A stretch of DNA of 32,720 bases from Desulfobacterales bacterium (GCA_025454255.1 JALOOU010000030.1:1-32720), one strand, 5' to 3'; positions 22,289-31,363 are shown, numbered from the stretch's first letter. Made by a program: numbers and translations. The notes: generated from the letters alone by a model not told the origin.

Positions 22289-24611
22289 GTACCGCGCGGG
22301 GGATTACGAGTGGATCCGGGAGCTGTTGGAGTATCCCCGGGCCCTCGAGGAGCGGCTGCGCTTCTTCGAAGACACCGCCAGCATCGCCATCCCCTCTGAT
22401 CCGATCGAACGGGTCATTTTTCAGGGCCGGGCCAAGCTGTGCATCCGCAAGATCGCCCAGAACCGCGGGCACATGCTGATGGTCGGCCGCCCCGGCACCG
22501 GCAAATCGATGCTGGCGGAGATGTTCAAGGAGGTTCTGGACCGATCCATCGGGGATCTCCTGCGCCCGCGGGAGTCCATCGTGGCCTATCCCGGCAAGGA
22601 CAAAAACCATGTTCGCATGGCCTATGAGCGCCCGGAAAAAATCGAACGCGTGATGGAGACGCTGCGCCAGGCGCTGGAAACCGCGCAGACCAACAGCGAG
22701 GAGTTCAGCCTGGAGGAGGAGATCCGAGCGGCGCGCCGGGTAAGGTGGGGGCTGCTGGCGGCCGCGCTGTTTTTAGGAGGGGCGGGGGTTTTCTTTGCGC
22801 CCCTGTTGCTGGCGGCCGGATTGGCCGGGATGGGGGCTGTTTTCATGATCGTGCAGGGCAACCATCTGCGCGCCCAGGAGAAGATCCAACGCGAGGCCGG
22901 CCCCGGACTGCGCCAGGATGTCAAACACCTGCACGATCTGATGCCCGAGGTGCTTTACGACCCCCGCCAGGAGCGGGAGCTCATGGCGCGGGTCTCCGAG
23001 CCGAGCGCCCGCAACATGAAGGGCGGCTTTCGCCACGACCCCTACCAGTCCGGCAACCTGCACACCCCCTGCCACAAACGCGCCTATCTCGGCGCCCACG
23101 CCACGGCCCCCATCATCTACATCGACGAGCTCAAAACCTTGGTCAAGATGGGCTACATGGCGGACCTGCTGGAGATCATGCAGAACAAGCGGTACATTTT
23201 GGAGGGCGGCGTGCATGGCGGCAGCGGCGCCGCCGACCGGTCGGAAACCCCCTTGCGGGCCGACAATCTCATCGTGGCCTGCTGCAACCACGATACGCTC
23301 GCCTATCTCCAGCAGGAGGGCGACGGGGCCTTTCTGTCGCGCATCGAGGACAAAGGCGAAATCGTGTACATGGAAAGCGCCGTGGCCGAAACCCCCGAAA
23401 CCGTCCGGCATGTGGCGCAGTATGTCAAGCAGGAGATCGTCAACTTGGCCAACGAGTTCCGGCGCAACTGGGGGGAGTTGATCGCGCGCGAGGGCCACGA
23501 CAGCGTCCGCCGCCGCAGCGAGCACATTTTCGGCAAATATCTGCCCCCGAACTTTCGGCTGCAGGAGCGTGAGTTCTCCCGCAGCGCCGTCATGGAGATC
23601 GTCAAGGAGCTGCGGTGCCGCGCCTCGGACGGGAAGCTGAGCAGCATTCTGCGGCCGATCAACGGGATCATCCGCTCCGCGGAGTTCGAGGCCATTCTGG
23701 AGAACTCGGCGCGGGTGGAGCCCGCGCATGTGCGCAAAGCGCTGGAGGAGCACCTGAGTTTGGAGGGCAATCTTTCCCGGGAGATCGGGGAACACAAGAA
23801 GTACCTCAAGAAATTCATCACCTCGATGACGGACTCCATCGGCTACGTCGTCGGCTTGGCCGTCACCTACGCCCAGTCGAGCGGCCAGATGATCGGCCAG
23901 CCGCTGCCGATTCACTGCCAGATCACGGTGGGCAGCGCCGACAGGGTCGCCGCCCCGGGCAAGATGGGAGAGATCGCCAAGGCGGCCGCTCAAAACGTCC
24001 GGGCCTCGATCAAAAAGGTGTTGAAGACCATCGGAGCGCCGAATGTCGGCTACGAGATGCATGTGGAATACATCCAGGCCCACGGCGGGGTGGAGGGCGA
24101 CAGCGCCTCGGTTGCGATGGATATCGCCCTGATTTCGGATTTCATCCAGCAGCCCGTCAACCAGCGCTTCGGGGTCACCGGATCCCTCACGGGCGACATC
24201 ATCCTTGCGGTCGGGGGGGTAACCGAGAAGATCCGCTCGATCATGGACTCCGACCTGGGCATGGAAGGGGCCTGCATCCCCTGGCTGAACAAGCACGACA
24301 TCGAGCCGTTGCTCGTGAACGCGGAGGCGGAATACACGCAGCAGGGCGACATCCCCGGCATCCGCATCTTTCGGGCGCCGGGGCGGCGGGAACCGTTCGA
24401 CATCTACTTCTGCAAGACCAAGTTCAATGCCTACACCATCCTCATGGGCCTGAATCGGGAGCAGGTCGAGGCCCGCATGGTCGCACGCAGCCGCAAGGAT
24501 CTCGAGTTTCTCAAGAACCTGGCGCCCGACGCGGCGCGGTCCCCCGACGGCCCCCCCGACCCGGGGCCGGGGTCCCGGCCGTTGCCGGTTGCGGCCGAAG
24601 AGCGGCGCTGA
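22278..24611 (+). CDS. LonB-type (archaeal-type) membrane ATP-dependent protease
   Basis: A 777-residue fusion of an AAA+ domain and a Lon protease domain in the LonB arrangement. Walker A GRPGTGKS is at 70-77 and Walker B IDE at 282-284. A hydrophobic insertion of about 40 residues (about 157-197) between them should anchor it in the inner membrane; this insertion is the hallmark of archaeal LonB and of bacterial relatives. The protease domain has the Ser-Lys dyad S609 (in EGDSASVAMD) and K651 (in GGVTEK), 42 residues apart as in Lon, though the usual GPSAG is GDSAS. The N-terminal substrate-binding domain of LonA is absent. ATG at 22278 follows GGGAGC; an open frame from 22200 is only an extension. 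It is the last gene of the run beginning at 18225. Confidence 0.9.
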   Translation: MANEYRAGDYEWIRELLEYPRALEERLRFFEDTASIAIPSDPIERVIFQGRAKLCIRKIAQNRGHMLMVGRPGTGKSMLAEMFKEVLDRSIGDLLRPRESIVAYPGKDKNHVRMAYERPEKIERVMETLRQALETAQTNSEEFSLEEEIRAARRVRWGLLAAALFLGGAGVFFAPLLLAAGLAGMGAVFMIVQGNHLRAQEKIQREAGPGLRQDVKHLHDLMPEVLYDPRQERELMARVSEPSARNMKGGFRHDPYQSGNLHTPCHKRAYLGAHATAPIIYIDELKTLVKMGYMADLLEIMQNKRYILEGGVHGGSGAADRSETPLRADNLIVACCNHDTLAYLQQEGDGAFLSRIEDKGEIVYMESAVAETPETVRHVAQYVKQEIVNLANEFRRNWGELIAREGHDSVRRRSEHIFGKYLPPNFRLQEREFSRSAVMEIVKELRCRASDGKLSSILRPINGIIRSAEFEAILENSARVEPAHVRKALEEHLSLEGNLSREIGEHKKYLKKFITSMTDSIGYVVGLAVTYAQSSGQMIGQPLPIHCQITVGSADRVAAPGKMGEIAKAAAQNVRASIKKVLKTIGAPNVGYEMHVEYIQAHGGVEGDSASVAMDIALISDFIQQPVNQRFGVTGSLTGDIILAVGGVTEKIRSIMDSDLGMEGACIPWLNKHDIEPLLVNAEAEYTQQGDIPGIRIFRAPGRREPFDIYFCKTKFNAYTILMGLNREQVEARMVARSRKDLEFLKNLAPDAARSPDGPPDPGPGSRPLPVAAEERR

Positions 24612-24689
24612 CGCGCCGCGGCGCCTTCACTGGCACCCGGGACGCCACGGACCCGCGGCCTCTCTCGCTGCCGGCCTTGCCCACCGGCG

Positions 24690-26150
24690 TTACGGGTGCT
24701 CCCCGCTTGCCACCGAGGCGAGCAGGGCCGCCAGGAACCCCTGCAACCGACAAAACGACGGCACGTGCAGCCGCTCGCTGGGGGAGTGGGCGTTTTCGGT
24801 CGTGGGCCCGACGGAGATCATGTCCATGTCCGGGAAAATGCCGCCGATGATGGCGCACTCGATCCCGGCGTGAATGGCGCTGACCCGGGGCTCGGCGTGG
24901 TAACGCTCCCGATGGAGCCGCCGGCAGCGCGACAGCAGGGCCGATCCCGGGTTCGGGGTCCAGGGCGGATACTCCGATTCGGTTTCGCAGCCGCCGCCGG
25001 CGAGAGCCGCGATCGCCCGCACCCCCTGCGAGGCTGCGTTCAGGGCCGCCTGGCTCATGCTGCGCTGGCTGGTAATCACGCGCAGCCGGTCGCTGTTCGC
25101 ATCCGCCATGGCCAGGTTGCAGGAGGTGAGCACCACGCCCTCGAAGTCCGGGGAGAGCTGCGCGACGCCGTGCGGCAGCGCCAGCAGCAGATGCACCAGG
25201 GCCGCCGCCTCCGCGGCGCCCAGGGCCGCGATCCGGCCGGCAGGGGCCTCTTCAGGGCGGACGGTGACCTCGAGCGCATGCTCTGCGGCGAATTCCCCGC
25301 GGAACAGCGCTTGGCACTCCGACGCCCGCTGGCGCAGAGCGTCTGTCCGCCCCGCCGGACAGGCCAGCCGCGCAAAGGCATCGCGGGGGATGGCGTTGCG
25401 GCGCGTGCCGCCGCCGACCTCTATGAGGTTCACCTCCCCGTCTGAGGCAAGCCCAATCAGGGTGCGCGCCAAGAGCTTGAGGGCATTGCCACGGTGCCGA
25501 TGGATGTCGATGCCCGAGTGGCCGCCGCGCAGGCCGCCGACCTGCAGGCGCATGATCTGCTTGCCGTGGGCGACCTCCGTCCGGCTCAAGGCGCGGGTGA
25601 TGGTGACATCCCGCCCGCCGGCGCAGCCGACCGTGAAGACCCCTTCGGTTTCGGAATCCAGGTTGACGAGGAGGCGGCCATGGACGAATCCGGGCTGGAG
25701 CTGCTTGGCGCCGTTTAGTCCGGTCTCCTCCTCGACCGTGAAGAGAAGCTCGAGCGGCGGCCGCGCACTGCCGGCCTCCTCGGCGAGGACCGCCCCCAGC
25801 GCCAGCGCCACGCCGTTGTCGGCCCCCAAGGTGGTGCCGTCCGCGCGGATCCAGTCGGCCTCCCGAATCAGCCGGATCGGGTCGCGCGAAAAATCGTGCG
25901 GCGATTCGGGGGTCTTTTCGCACACCATGTCGAGATGCCCCTGGAGGACGACGCCTGGCGCACGCTCGCACCCGCGTGAGGGCGGCACCGCGATCCGCAG
26001 GTTGCCGGCCCGGTCGGTCTGTGTTCGGAAACCGCGCGCGTCCGCCCAGGACTCAAACCAGCGCGTAAGCGCCCCCTCGTTTTTCGAGCAGCGCGGAATG
26101 CGGCTGATCGTTTCGAAAATCTCCAGCAGTCGATGGGCGGCAGCGTCCAT
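24690..26150 (-). CDS. pepD: Aminoacyl-histidine dipeptidase (PepD-type M20 peptidase)
   Basis: A 486-residue M20 metallopeptidase matching PepD in length and motifs. Metal ligands are expected at H72 in LQGHLDMVCEK (with D74), D111 in LGADNGVALAL and E140-E142 in FTVEEETGLNGAKQL; a C-terminal ligand is expected near IHAGIECAIIGG. It hydrolyses Xaa-His and related dipeptides in the cytoplasm. The ATG at 26150 is preferred because GGAGGA lies upstream and the length then equals the family norm; the frame stays open to 26555 without similarity. It stands alone on the minus strand, convergent with the LonB gene and divergent from the second HDOD gene. The dipeptide ABC importer at 28506-32720 could supply its substrates, which is only a contextual suggestion. 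Confidence 0.92.
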   Translation of the reverse strand: MDAAAHRLLEIFETISRIPRCSKNEGALTRWFESWADARGFRTQTDRAGNLRIAVPPSRGCERAPGVVLQGHLDMVCEKTPESPHDFSRDPIRLIREADWIRADGTTLGADNGVALALGAVLAEEAGSARPPLELLFTVEEETGLNGAKQLQPGFVHGRLLVNLDSETEGVFTVGCAGGRDVTITRALSRTEVAHGKQIMRLQVGGLRGGHSGIDIHRHRGNALKLLARTLIGLASDGEVNLIEVGGGTRRNAIPRDAFARLACPAGRTDALRQRASECQALFRGEFAAEHALEVTVRPEEAPAGRIAALGAAEAAALVHLLLALPHGVAQLSPDFEGVVLTSCNLAMADANSDRLRVITSQRSMSQAALNAASQGVRAIAALAGGGCETESEYPPWTPNPGSALLSRCRRLHRERYHAEPRVSAIHAGIECAIIGGIFPDMDMISVGPTTENAHSPSERLHVPSFCRLQGFLAALLASVASGEHP

Positions 26151-26239
26151 AGCAGATCCATCCTCCGTGGCAGAGTGCCCAGCGGCCATCTTATGAGCGG
26201 ATCCGCCGCCGGTGTCAAGCCATGCGATCGGATTGGACA

Positions 26240-26267
26240 TTGACTTGATCGCGTGGATTGGCATAAT
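26240..26267 (+). promoter_or_regulatory. Sigma70-type promoter for the second HDOD gene
   Basis: TTGACT (26240-26245), a 16-base spacer and CATAAT (26262-26267) match consensus at five of six positions each, in an AT-richer patch between divergent genes. The predicted leader is about 65 bases. Confidence 0.55.
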
Positions 26268-26340
26268 CGTCCCCAGCAGGGCGCCGGTGCACCATCTGCC
26301 GAAAAACGATCCTGATCGCCCTTGACCCACGGACTCGGAA

Positions 26341-27228
26341 ATGGCGGACACCCCCCACTCTTCCGGCGGCGGCCCGGCCGCCGCGGGCGACATCAAGAGC
26401 CAAGCCCTGCGCAGCCTGGTCAAACTCTCCCCGCGACCGCTGGTCATTCTCAGGGCCCGAGAGGTTTTGGCGGACCCGAATGCCGGGCTGCGGGATCTGA
26501 CGAACATCATCGAAGACGACCTCGCCCTTGTGGCCAAGGTGCTGGCGCTCGCCAACTCCGCCTACTTCGGCATCGGCGGACAGGTCTCCTCGGTTCGGCA
26601 CGCCGCGGCCCTGCTGGGCTTCCAAACGCTGGGGGAGCTCATCACTCTCTCCGCCTCCGCCCTGTGGTTAGGCTGCGAGTTGACGGCCTATCGCCTCAAC
26701 GCCCGCCGGGTCTGGGCGCACTCCCTAGCCACGGCGCTCTGCGCGCGCCGCATCGCCGCAACGCGATTCCCCGAAATCGCGGCGGACGCCTTCGTGGTCG
26801 GCTTGCTGCACGATGCCGGCAAGGTGATTCTGGAACCCTTTCTGCAACAGCGCCAGGCGCAGCTGGACGCCGTGTGCCGACCCTTGGCGCCGGTCACACG
26901 GGATGCCGAGCGGCAGATCCTCGGCATCGACCACGCCGAGATGATGGCGCGTGCCTGCCGGTTCTGGCGTTTCCCGGAGTCCCTGACGCAGGCGATCCGT
27001 TTCCACCACAGCCCGGCGCTCCCGGCGCAAAGCGCTCTGGCCCACATCGCCCACACGGCCAACGCCGTCGCCCACAGGGCAGAGGCGCTGCCGGGGCAGG
27101 TCGAAACCATCGCGGTGGAGGCGGAGGCTCTGGATTTTCTGATGATCGATCGCGAAGACCTGGACCGGCTGCAGGCCGACATGATCGCTGGGGTGAGAAA
27201 GCTCGAAGGTGAACCCGATAACGCCTGA
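26341..27228 (+). CDS. HDOD domain protein (second copy)
   Basis: A 295-residue HDOD protein related to, but clearly diverged from, the one at 20141. After an Ala/Gly-rich 17-residue start comes the HDOD domain: KLSPRPLVILRAREVLADPN, IIEDDLALVAKVLALANSAYF, SVRHAAALLGFQTLGEL and GLLHDAGKVILEP. The NSAYFG and SSVRHA stretches are the most typical. The final 50 residues form a helical tail. It probably acts as a regulatory or scaffolding protein. It has its own promoter and lies 103 bases before the HD-domain gene, with a small inverted repeat (GGGGGAA with TTCCCCC, 27278-27295) between them, so the two may be only partly co-expressed. Confidence 0.92.
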   Translation: MADTPHSSGGGPAAAGDIKSQALRSLVKLSPRPLVILRAREVLADPNAGLRDLTNIIEDDLALVAKVLALANSAYFGIGGQVSSVRHAAALLGFQTLGELITLSASALWLGCELTAYRLNARRVWAHSLATALCARRIAATRFPEIAADAFVVGLLHDAGKVILEPFLQQRQAQLDAVCRPLAPVTRDAERQILGIDHAEMMARACRFWRFPESLTQAIRFHHSPALPAQSALAHIAHTANAVAHRAEALPGQVETIAVEAEALDFLMIDREDLDRLQADMIAGVRKLEGEPDNA

Positions 27229-27277
27229 GACACTCCCGGCCGCGGCCGAGCGAAGTTAAAACCCCGCCGGCGGCGGT

Positions 27278-27295
27278 GGGGGAACCTCTTCCCCC
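27278..27295 (+). other. Intergenic hairpin between the second HDOD gene and the HD-domain gene
   Basis: GGGGGAA and TTCCCCC form a perfect 7-bp stem around a four-base loop, about 50 bases after the HDOD stop. No T run follows, so it is not a clear terminator; it could limit read-through or protect mRNA ends. Confidence 0.4.
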
Positions 27296-27331
27296 GGCTC
27301 CCTCCGGTGGACGCAACGGTTGAGGTGGGCC

Positions 27332-28492
27332 ATGCCCTTTTACGATCTGACGGAATTCTTCAAGCTCTCATCGGTGCTGAACTACAACCTCAGCGCGGCA
27401 TCGCTGAACCGGTACAACGTCATGCTGTACATTCTCGCCGGCAAGCGGCTGGATGCGGATGAGCGCATGGACCGGGAGAAAAAGAGCCTGATGATGGAGG
27501 CCTTGGGGTATCTCTTCAGCGCCTACAGCCACAAGCGCCGGCGCCTCGGGCCCATGGCCGTGCTGCATCCGCTGCGGGCGGCCGCCTTGATGACCCGGGC
27601 CCAACCCGAGGCGAGCCTGGTGAGCCTTCTGACGGTGCTGTTCCACGACATCCTGGAGGACGTCCAGTCGGTGGATTTCGCCGCGCAGGAATGGAAGGAG
27701 ATGGAACAGCGGCTCTTTGAGCTGCTGGCGCACCTGGCGCCGGAGGAGGAGCGGCAACTGATCCGGCGGCTGGAATGCCTCACCCGCACCAAGTCGGAAT
27801 CCTACTACCGCTACATCGGGCGCATGTTGGACTGCTCCTCCGTCTTCTCCGACGTGGTGGACATCAAGTTGGCCGACCGCCTGGACAACACCCTGGACAT
27901 GCGCGTCGACCTCGAGGACCCGCTCGTCGGGATCGACTGCTTCCAGAGCCTCTTTCAGCTGCTCTTCGTCCATGACCATCCCGGCTACACACCGGCGAGC
28001 GAGCACCAGCCGAGCACTCCCATGAACGGCTCGCGGCGCCTTTACCAGCTTTTCAAAAACGCGGTACTGCTTTCCCTGATCCGGCAGCCGGCGGTCCCCC
28101 CCGGCGGTCCCGCGCGCCGGACCCTGTTCAACGCCGTGGCGGACGCCAGTCTCCGGGAGGCCCAGCGCACCCTGATGCACTTGATCGGCTACCACCTCAA
28201 GGACCACCGGATGCAGCGCGACTTGGTGCTTGACGCCATGGACTACTGCTACAGCGGCCGCAGCGACCTGGTGACGCGGCCCGACGGCCAGCGGCTGCTC
28301 GACGGCCTGTTTGCCACCTATTTCGCCCCCGCCGACGGCAAAATTCTAAGCCAGCAGCTGGACAGCCTCTACCAGAACAAGCCCCTGATGATACAAGGCT
28401 CCATTGCCTTCATCGTCATTTTTCTGCGCTTCCTCCACGATCCGGCCTACTTCGTGCGGGGCATCAGCATCGAGGGGATCACCGCGGACTGA
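27332..28492 (+). CDS. HD-domain protein resembling the RelA/SpoT hydrolase domain
   Basis: A 386-residue protein. The N-terminal half carries the motif set of RelA/SpoT-type HD hydrolases: H79-P in VLHPLRAA, H105-D106 followed by E109-D110 in LFHDILEDV, and K179-LADRLDN186. These would hold the metal ion that cleaves (p)ppGpp in SpoT. No synthetase, TGS or ACT domain follows; the C-terminal half is helical and unrecognised. It might be a free-standing alarmone or nucleotide hydrolase, or a related enzyme with another substrate. GAGGTGG lies just before ATG 27332; a TTG at 27320 is less likely. It ends 13 bases from the convergent ABC ATPase gene. Its position beside an HDOD gene suggests a shared signalling role. 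Confidence 0.78.
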   Translation: MPFYDLTEFFKLSSVLNYNLSAASLNRYNVMLYILAGKRLDADERMDREKKSLMMEALGYLFSAYSHKRRRLGPMAVLHPLRAAALMTRAQPEASLVSLLTVLFHDILEDVQSVDFAAQEWKEMEQRLFELLAHLAPEEERQLIRRLECLTRTKSESYYRYIGRMLDCSSVFSDVVDIKLADRLDNTLDMRVDLEDPLVGIDCFQSLFQLLFVHDHPGYTPASEHQPSTPMNGSRRLYQLFKNAVLLSLIRQPAVPPGGPARRTLFNAVADASLREAQRTLMHLIGYHLKDHRMQRDLVLDAMDYCYSGRSDLVTRPDGQRLLDGLFATYFAPADGKILSQQLDSLYQNKPLMIQGSIAFIVIFLRFLHDPAYFVRGISIEGITAD

Positions 28493-28505
28493 CGGCCGGC
28501 GGCGG

Positions 28506-29459
28506 TCACTGCAGCGGGAAGTGGCACTCCACCCTGCGATCCCCGTCGGTGGCAGGCGGCGGCTGGCGGCGGCAGATCTCGCGGGCGTGCGGGCAGCGGG
28601 GGTGGAACGTGCAGCCCGGGGGCGGGGCGATGGGGTTGGGGTAGGCGATCCCCAGGTGGGTCTCCGGAAGACCCTTCTCGGGTTCGGGGGTCAGGACCGA
28701 ATCCAGCAGGGCGCGGGTGTAGGGGTGGCGGGGGCTTCGGAAAAGGTCGGCCGTGGGGGATTCTTCGACGATGCGGCCCAGGTACATCACGGCCACCCGG
28801 GAGGCCATGTGTTCGACCACCGAGAGGTTGTGGCTGATCAGAAGGTAGGTGAGGCCCAGCTCCGCGCGCAAGTCCAGCAGAAGGTTGAGGATCTGGGCCT
28901 GGACCGACACGTCCAGGGCCGAGGTCGGCTCGTCGCACACCACGACATCCGGATGCATGATCAGGGCCCGGGCGACCGCCACGCGCTGGCGCTGGCCGCC
29001 GGAGAGTTGGTTCGGGTAGCTGCCGGCGAGCCGGGGGGGCAAACCCACCACCGCCATGATCTCCGCCACCCGCTGCGGCCACTCGGCCTTGGCCCCCACG
29101 CGGTGAACCCTTAGCGGCAGCGAGATGATGGAGGCTACGGACTTGCGCGGGTTCAACGAGGCGTAAGGGTCCTGGAAGACCGGCTGGACGCAGCGGGCGA
29201 GTTCGCGGCGCGGGATGGAGGCTGTAGGCCGCTGATGGTAAAGGATCTCCCCGCTGGTGGGTTGCTCCAGTCCGAGTATCAGTTTGGCCGCTGTCGTTTT
29301 GCCGCAGCCGGACTCCCCCACCAAACCGAAAACCTCTCCCTTGGCCACCCCCAGCGTGACGCCGTTGACCGCCTTGAGGTCACGTTTGCCCCGCAAGAGC
29401 CCGGTGCCGACGCGATAGGTCTTGGTCACGTCGCGGATCTGGATGAGCGGATGTTCCAT
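28506..29459 (-). CDS. Peptide ABC transporter ATP-binding protein (DppF/OppF type)
   Basis: A 317-residue ABC ATPase. Walker A is GESGCGKTT, the signature is LSGGQRQRVAVARAL, Walker B is VVVCDEPTSALDVS and the switch histidine is in LLISHNLSVV. The C-terminal oligopeptide-transporter extension has the cysteine pattern PPGCTFHPRCPHAREIC, which in relatives binds a metal or an iron-sulfur cluster. With the DppD-like ATPase it should form the heterodimeric motor of a dipeptide/oligopeptide importer. It starts six bases after the DppD-like stop, with no clear ribosome binding site, so translation is probably coupled. Confidence 0.94.
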   Translation of the reverse strand: MEHPLIQIRDVTKTYRVGTGLLRGKRDLKAVNGVTLGVAKGEVFGLVGESGCGKTTAAKLILGLEQPTSGEILYHQRPTASIPRRELARCVQPVFQDPYASLNPRKSVASIISLPLRVHRVGAKAEWPQRVAEIMAVVGLPPRLAGSYPNQLSGGQRQRVAVARALIMHPDVVVCDEPTSALDVSVQAQILNLLLDLRAELGLTYLLISHNLSVVEHMASRVAVMYLGRIVEESPTADLFRSPRHPYTRALLDSVLTPEPEKGLPETHLGIAYPNPIAPPPGCTFHPRCPHAREICRRQPPPATDGDRRVECHFPLQ

Positions 29460-29465
29460 TTTAGA

Positions 29466-30467
29466 TCACGACCATGCCGCGCGCTTCGCCAAACAGCTCT
29501 CCGGGCTCAGCAAGCAGCGATAGGCCCGGCCGGCGGAGATCTCCCGCAGGGGGATGCTCCCGCCGATACAATCATCGACGGCATGGGGGCAGCGGTTGCG
29601 GAACATGCATCCGCCGATATTGCCGATCGGTGTCGGCACCATGCCGGAAATGGAGCCCAGGTGTTTGCCGGGTCGGGTTTTGCCCGGCACCGGCAGACAG
29701 GCCAGCAGGCCCTGCGTGTAGGGATGCAGGGGGTGGCGAAAGATTTCCCCGGCGCTACCCGTTTCCACCACCCGTCCGCAGTACATCACCGCCACCCGGT
29801 GGGCGATCCGGGCGACGATGCCCAAATCGTGGGTGATGAGGATCATCCCCATGCCGAACTCCGCCTGCAGCGAGGACAGAAGGGACAGGATCTGGGCCTG
29901 GATCGTCACGTCGAGCGCCGTGGTCGGCTCATCGGCAATCATCAGGGCCGGATCGCACATCAGGCTCATGGCGATCATGACCCGCTGGCGCAGTCCGCCG
30001 GAGAGTTGATGCGGGTATTGCCGCAGGCGGCTTCCCGCCGCGGTAATACCGACTTTTTCCAGCAGGAACACGGCGCGCTCGCGGGCCGCATGCCGCGACA
30101 CCGGCCGGTGGCGCCTGAGGGTCTCTTGCAATTGGTTGCCGATGGTGTAGCAAGGGTTGAGCGATGTCATCGGCTCCTGAAAAATCATGGCCATGCGGCG
30201 GCCGCGAAGATCCGCCATGCGGCGGCCGCTCAAGCGCTGGAGCTCTTCACCCTCCAGCGCCAAGCGCTCGGCGCGACGCACGCTCCGGGCCGGCAGAAGG
30301 TCCATGACGGCCAGGGCGGTGAGCGATTTTCCGCACCCCGATTCTCCCACCAGGCACACGGTTTCACCCCGCTGCACGTGCAAACTCACCTCCTGCACGG
30401 CGCGCAACACTCCCGCCGCCAGGGGGATATCCACATGCAGGGCGTCGATGTCGAGCAACAGGGTCAT
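29466..30467 (-). CDS. Peptide ABC transporter ATP-binding protein (DppD/OppD type)
   Basis: A 333-residue ABC ATPase. Walker A is [12 protein letters not shown], the signature is [15 protein letters not shown], Walker B is [14 protein letters not shown] and the switch histidine is in LITHDLGIV. The oligopeptide-transporter C-terminal domain includes [20 protein letters not shown] at 30467 is preceded by GGAGGG and overlaps the permease stop by four bases (ATGA); the frame is open further upstream, but that region belongs to the permease gene in another frame. It pairs with the DppF-like ATPase in the cytoplasm. Confidence 0.94.
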   Translation of the reverse strand: MTLLLDIDALHVDIPLAAGVLRAVQEVSLHVQRGETVCLVGESGCGKSLTALAVMDLLPARSVRRAERLALEGEELQRLSGRRMADLRGRRMAMIFQEPMTSLNPCYTIGNQLQETLRRHRPVSRHAARERAVFLLEKVGITAAGSRLRQYPHQLSGGLRQRVMIAMSLMCDPALMIADEPTTALDVTIQAQILSLLSSLQAEFGMGMILITHDLGIVARIAHRVAVMYCGRVVETGSAGEIFRHPLHPYTQGLLACLPVPGKTRPGKHLGSISGMVPTPIGNIGGCMFRNRCPHAVDDCIGGSIPLREISAGRAYRCLLSPESCLAKRAAWS

Positions 30468-31351
30468 GCACGACCCTCCGGGGCGGTAATGTCGCGGATC
30501 CCGTCGCCGATCAAGTTGATGGCGAGCACTAGCAGGGAGAGCACCGTGCCGGGGATGACGATGACCCACGGGCTGAAGAACATGAACTCTTTGCCTTCGG
30601 CGACCATGAGCCCCCAGGAAGGCAGCGGCGGCTGGACGCCCATGCCCAGAAACGACAGGGCCGCCTCCAGCAGAATCGCGTGGGCGATCTCCAGGGTGGC
30701 CACCACGATCAGGTTGTTTAGCACGTTCGGCAGGATCTCCGAACCCAGGATGCGCAGCGTGGAGCAGCCGATGACCTTGGCGGCGTTCACATAGTCCATG
30801 CCGCGCAGCTGCTGCGTCGAGGCGCGCATCACCACCGCAAAACGGTCCCAGATGAGCAGCCCCAGCACCCAGATGATGACGTTGAGCGAGCCGCCGACGA
30901 GCGCGACCACCGCCAAGGCCACCAGCACCACCGGCATCGACAGGCGGGCGGTGATCAGAAACCCCACCACCATATCGACCCGCCCTCCGAAATAGCCGGC
31001 CGCAACCCCGAGCGTCGTGCCGATGATGCCTGATATCAGCATGGCTGCGCCGCCGATGAGAAGCGAGATTCGAGCGCCGTAAACCAGCCGGCTCAGGTAG
31101 TCCCGACCGAGGTTGTCCGTCCCCAACGGGTGCTCCCAACCGCCGGTTGCATGCCAGACCGGGGGGATCATGCGCCGGGAAAGATCCTGGTGATACGGGT
31201 CAAACGGCGCCAGCGCAGGTGCCAACAGCGCGGTTGCACTGATCATGAGCAACACCGCAGCCCCGATCAGAAACCCCTTGTGCGCCCGGGTGCGCCGCAT
31301 CAAAATCCGTCGCGGGGAGGGATAGGTGATCTCAGGGATGAGGTGCGGCAT
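30464..31351 (-). CDS. Peptide ABC transporter permease (DppC/OppC type)
   Basis: A 295-residue inner-membrane permease. An N-terminal helix (about residues 26-50) lies before the periplasmic stretch PFDPYHQDLSRRMIPP and HPLGTDNLGRDYLSRLVYGAR, both typical of DppC; the GTDNLGRDYLSR core is diagnostic. The BPD-type permease domain follows with about five further helices. The usual EAA-type loop is recognisable near ANAAKVIGC-like sequence VNAAKVIGCSTLRI. The start at 31351 has GGAGGG two bases before it, a short spacing. It follows the DppB-like gene by 12 bases and overlaps the DppD-like gene. Confidence 0.93.
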   Translation of the reverse strand: MPHLIPEITYPSPRRILMRRTRAHKGFLIGAAVLLMISATALLAPALAPFDPYHQDLSRRMIPPVWHATGGWEHPLGTDNLGRDYLSRLVYGARISLLIGGAAMLISGIIGTTLGVAAGYFGGRVDMVVGFLITARLSMPVVLVALAVVALVGGSLNVIIWVLGLLIWDRFAVVMRASTQQLRGMDYVNAAKVIGCSTLRILGSEILPNVLNNLIVVATLEIAHAILLEAALSFLGMGVQPPLPSWGLMVAEGKEFMFFSPWVIVIPGTVLSLLVLAINLIGDGIRDITAPEGRA

Positions 31352-31363
31352 GTCCCTCCAATC

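Noticed and set aside
22773..24296. 507-codon minus-strand open frame opposite the LonB-type gene
   Set aside because: Shadow frame of a gene with clear Walker and protease motifs.
24602..24617. GGCGC/GCGCC hairpin at the LonB stop codon as terminator
   Set aside because: Five-base stem with no T run; in such GC-rich sequence it is expected by chance.
24690..26555. PepD extended by 135 residues to an upstream start
   Set aside because: The extension lacks similarity, overlaps the divergent HDOD gene and its promoter, and the ATG at 26150 gives the normal length.
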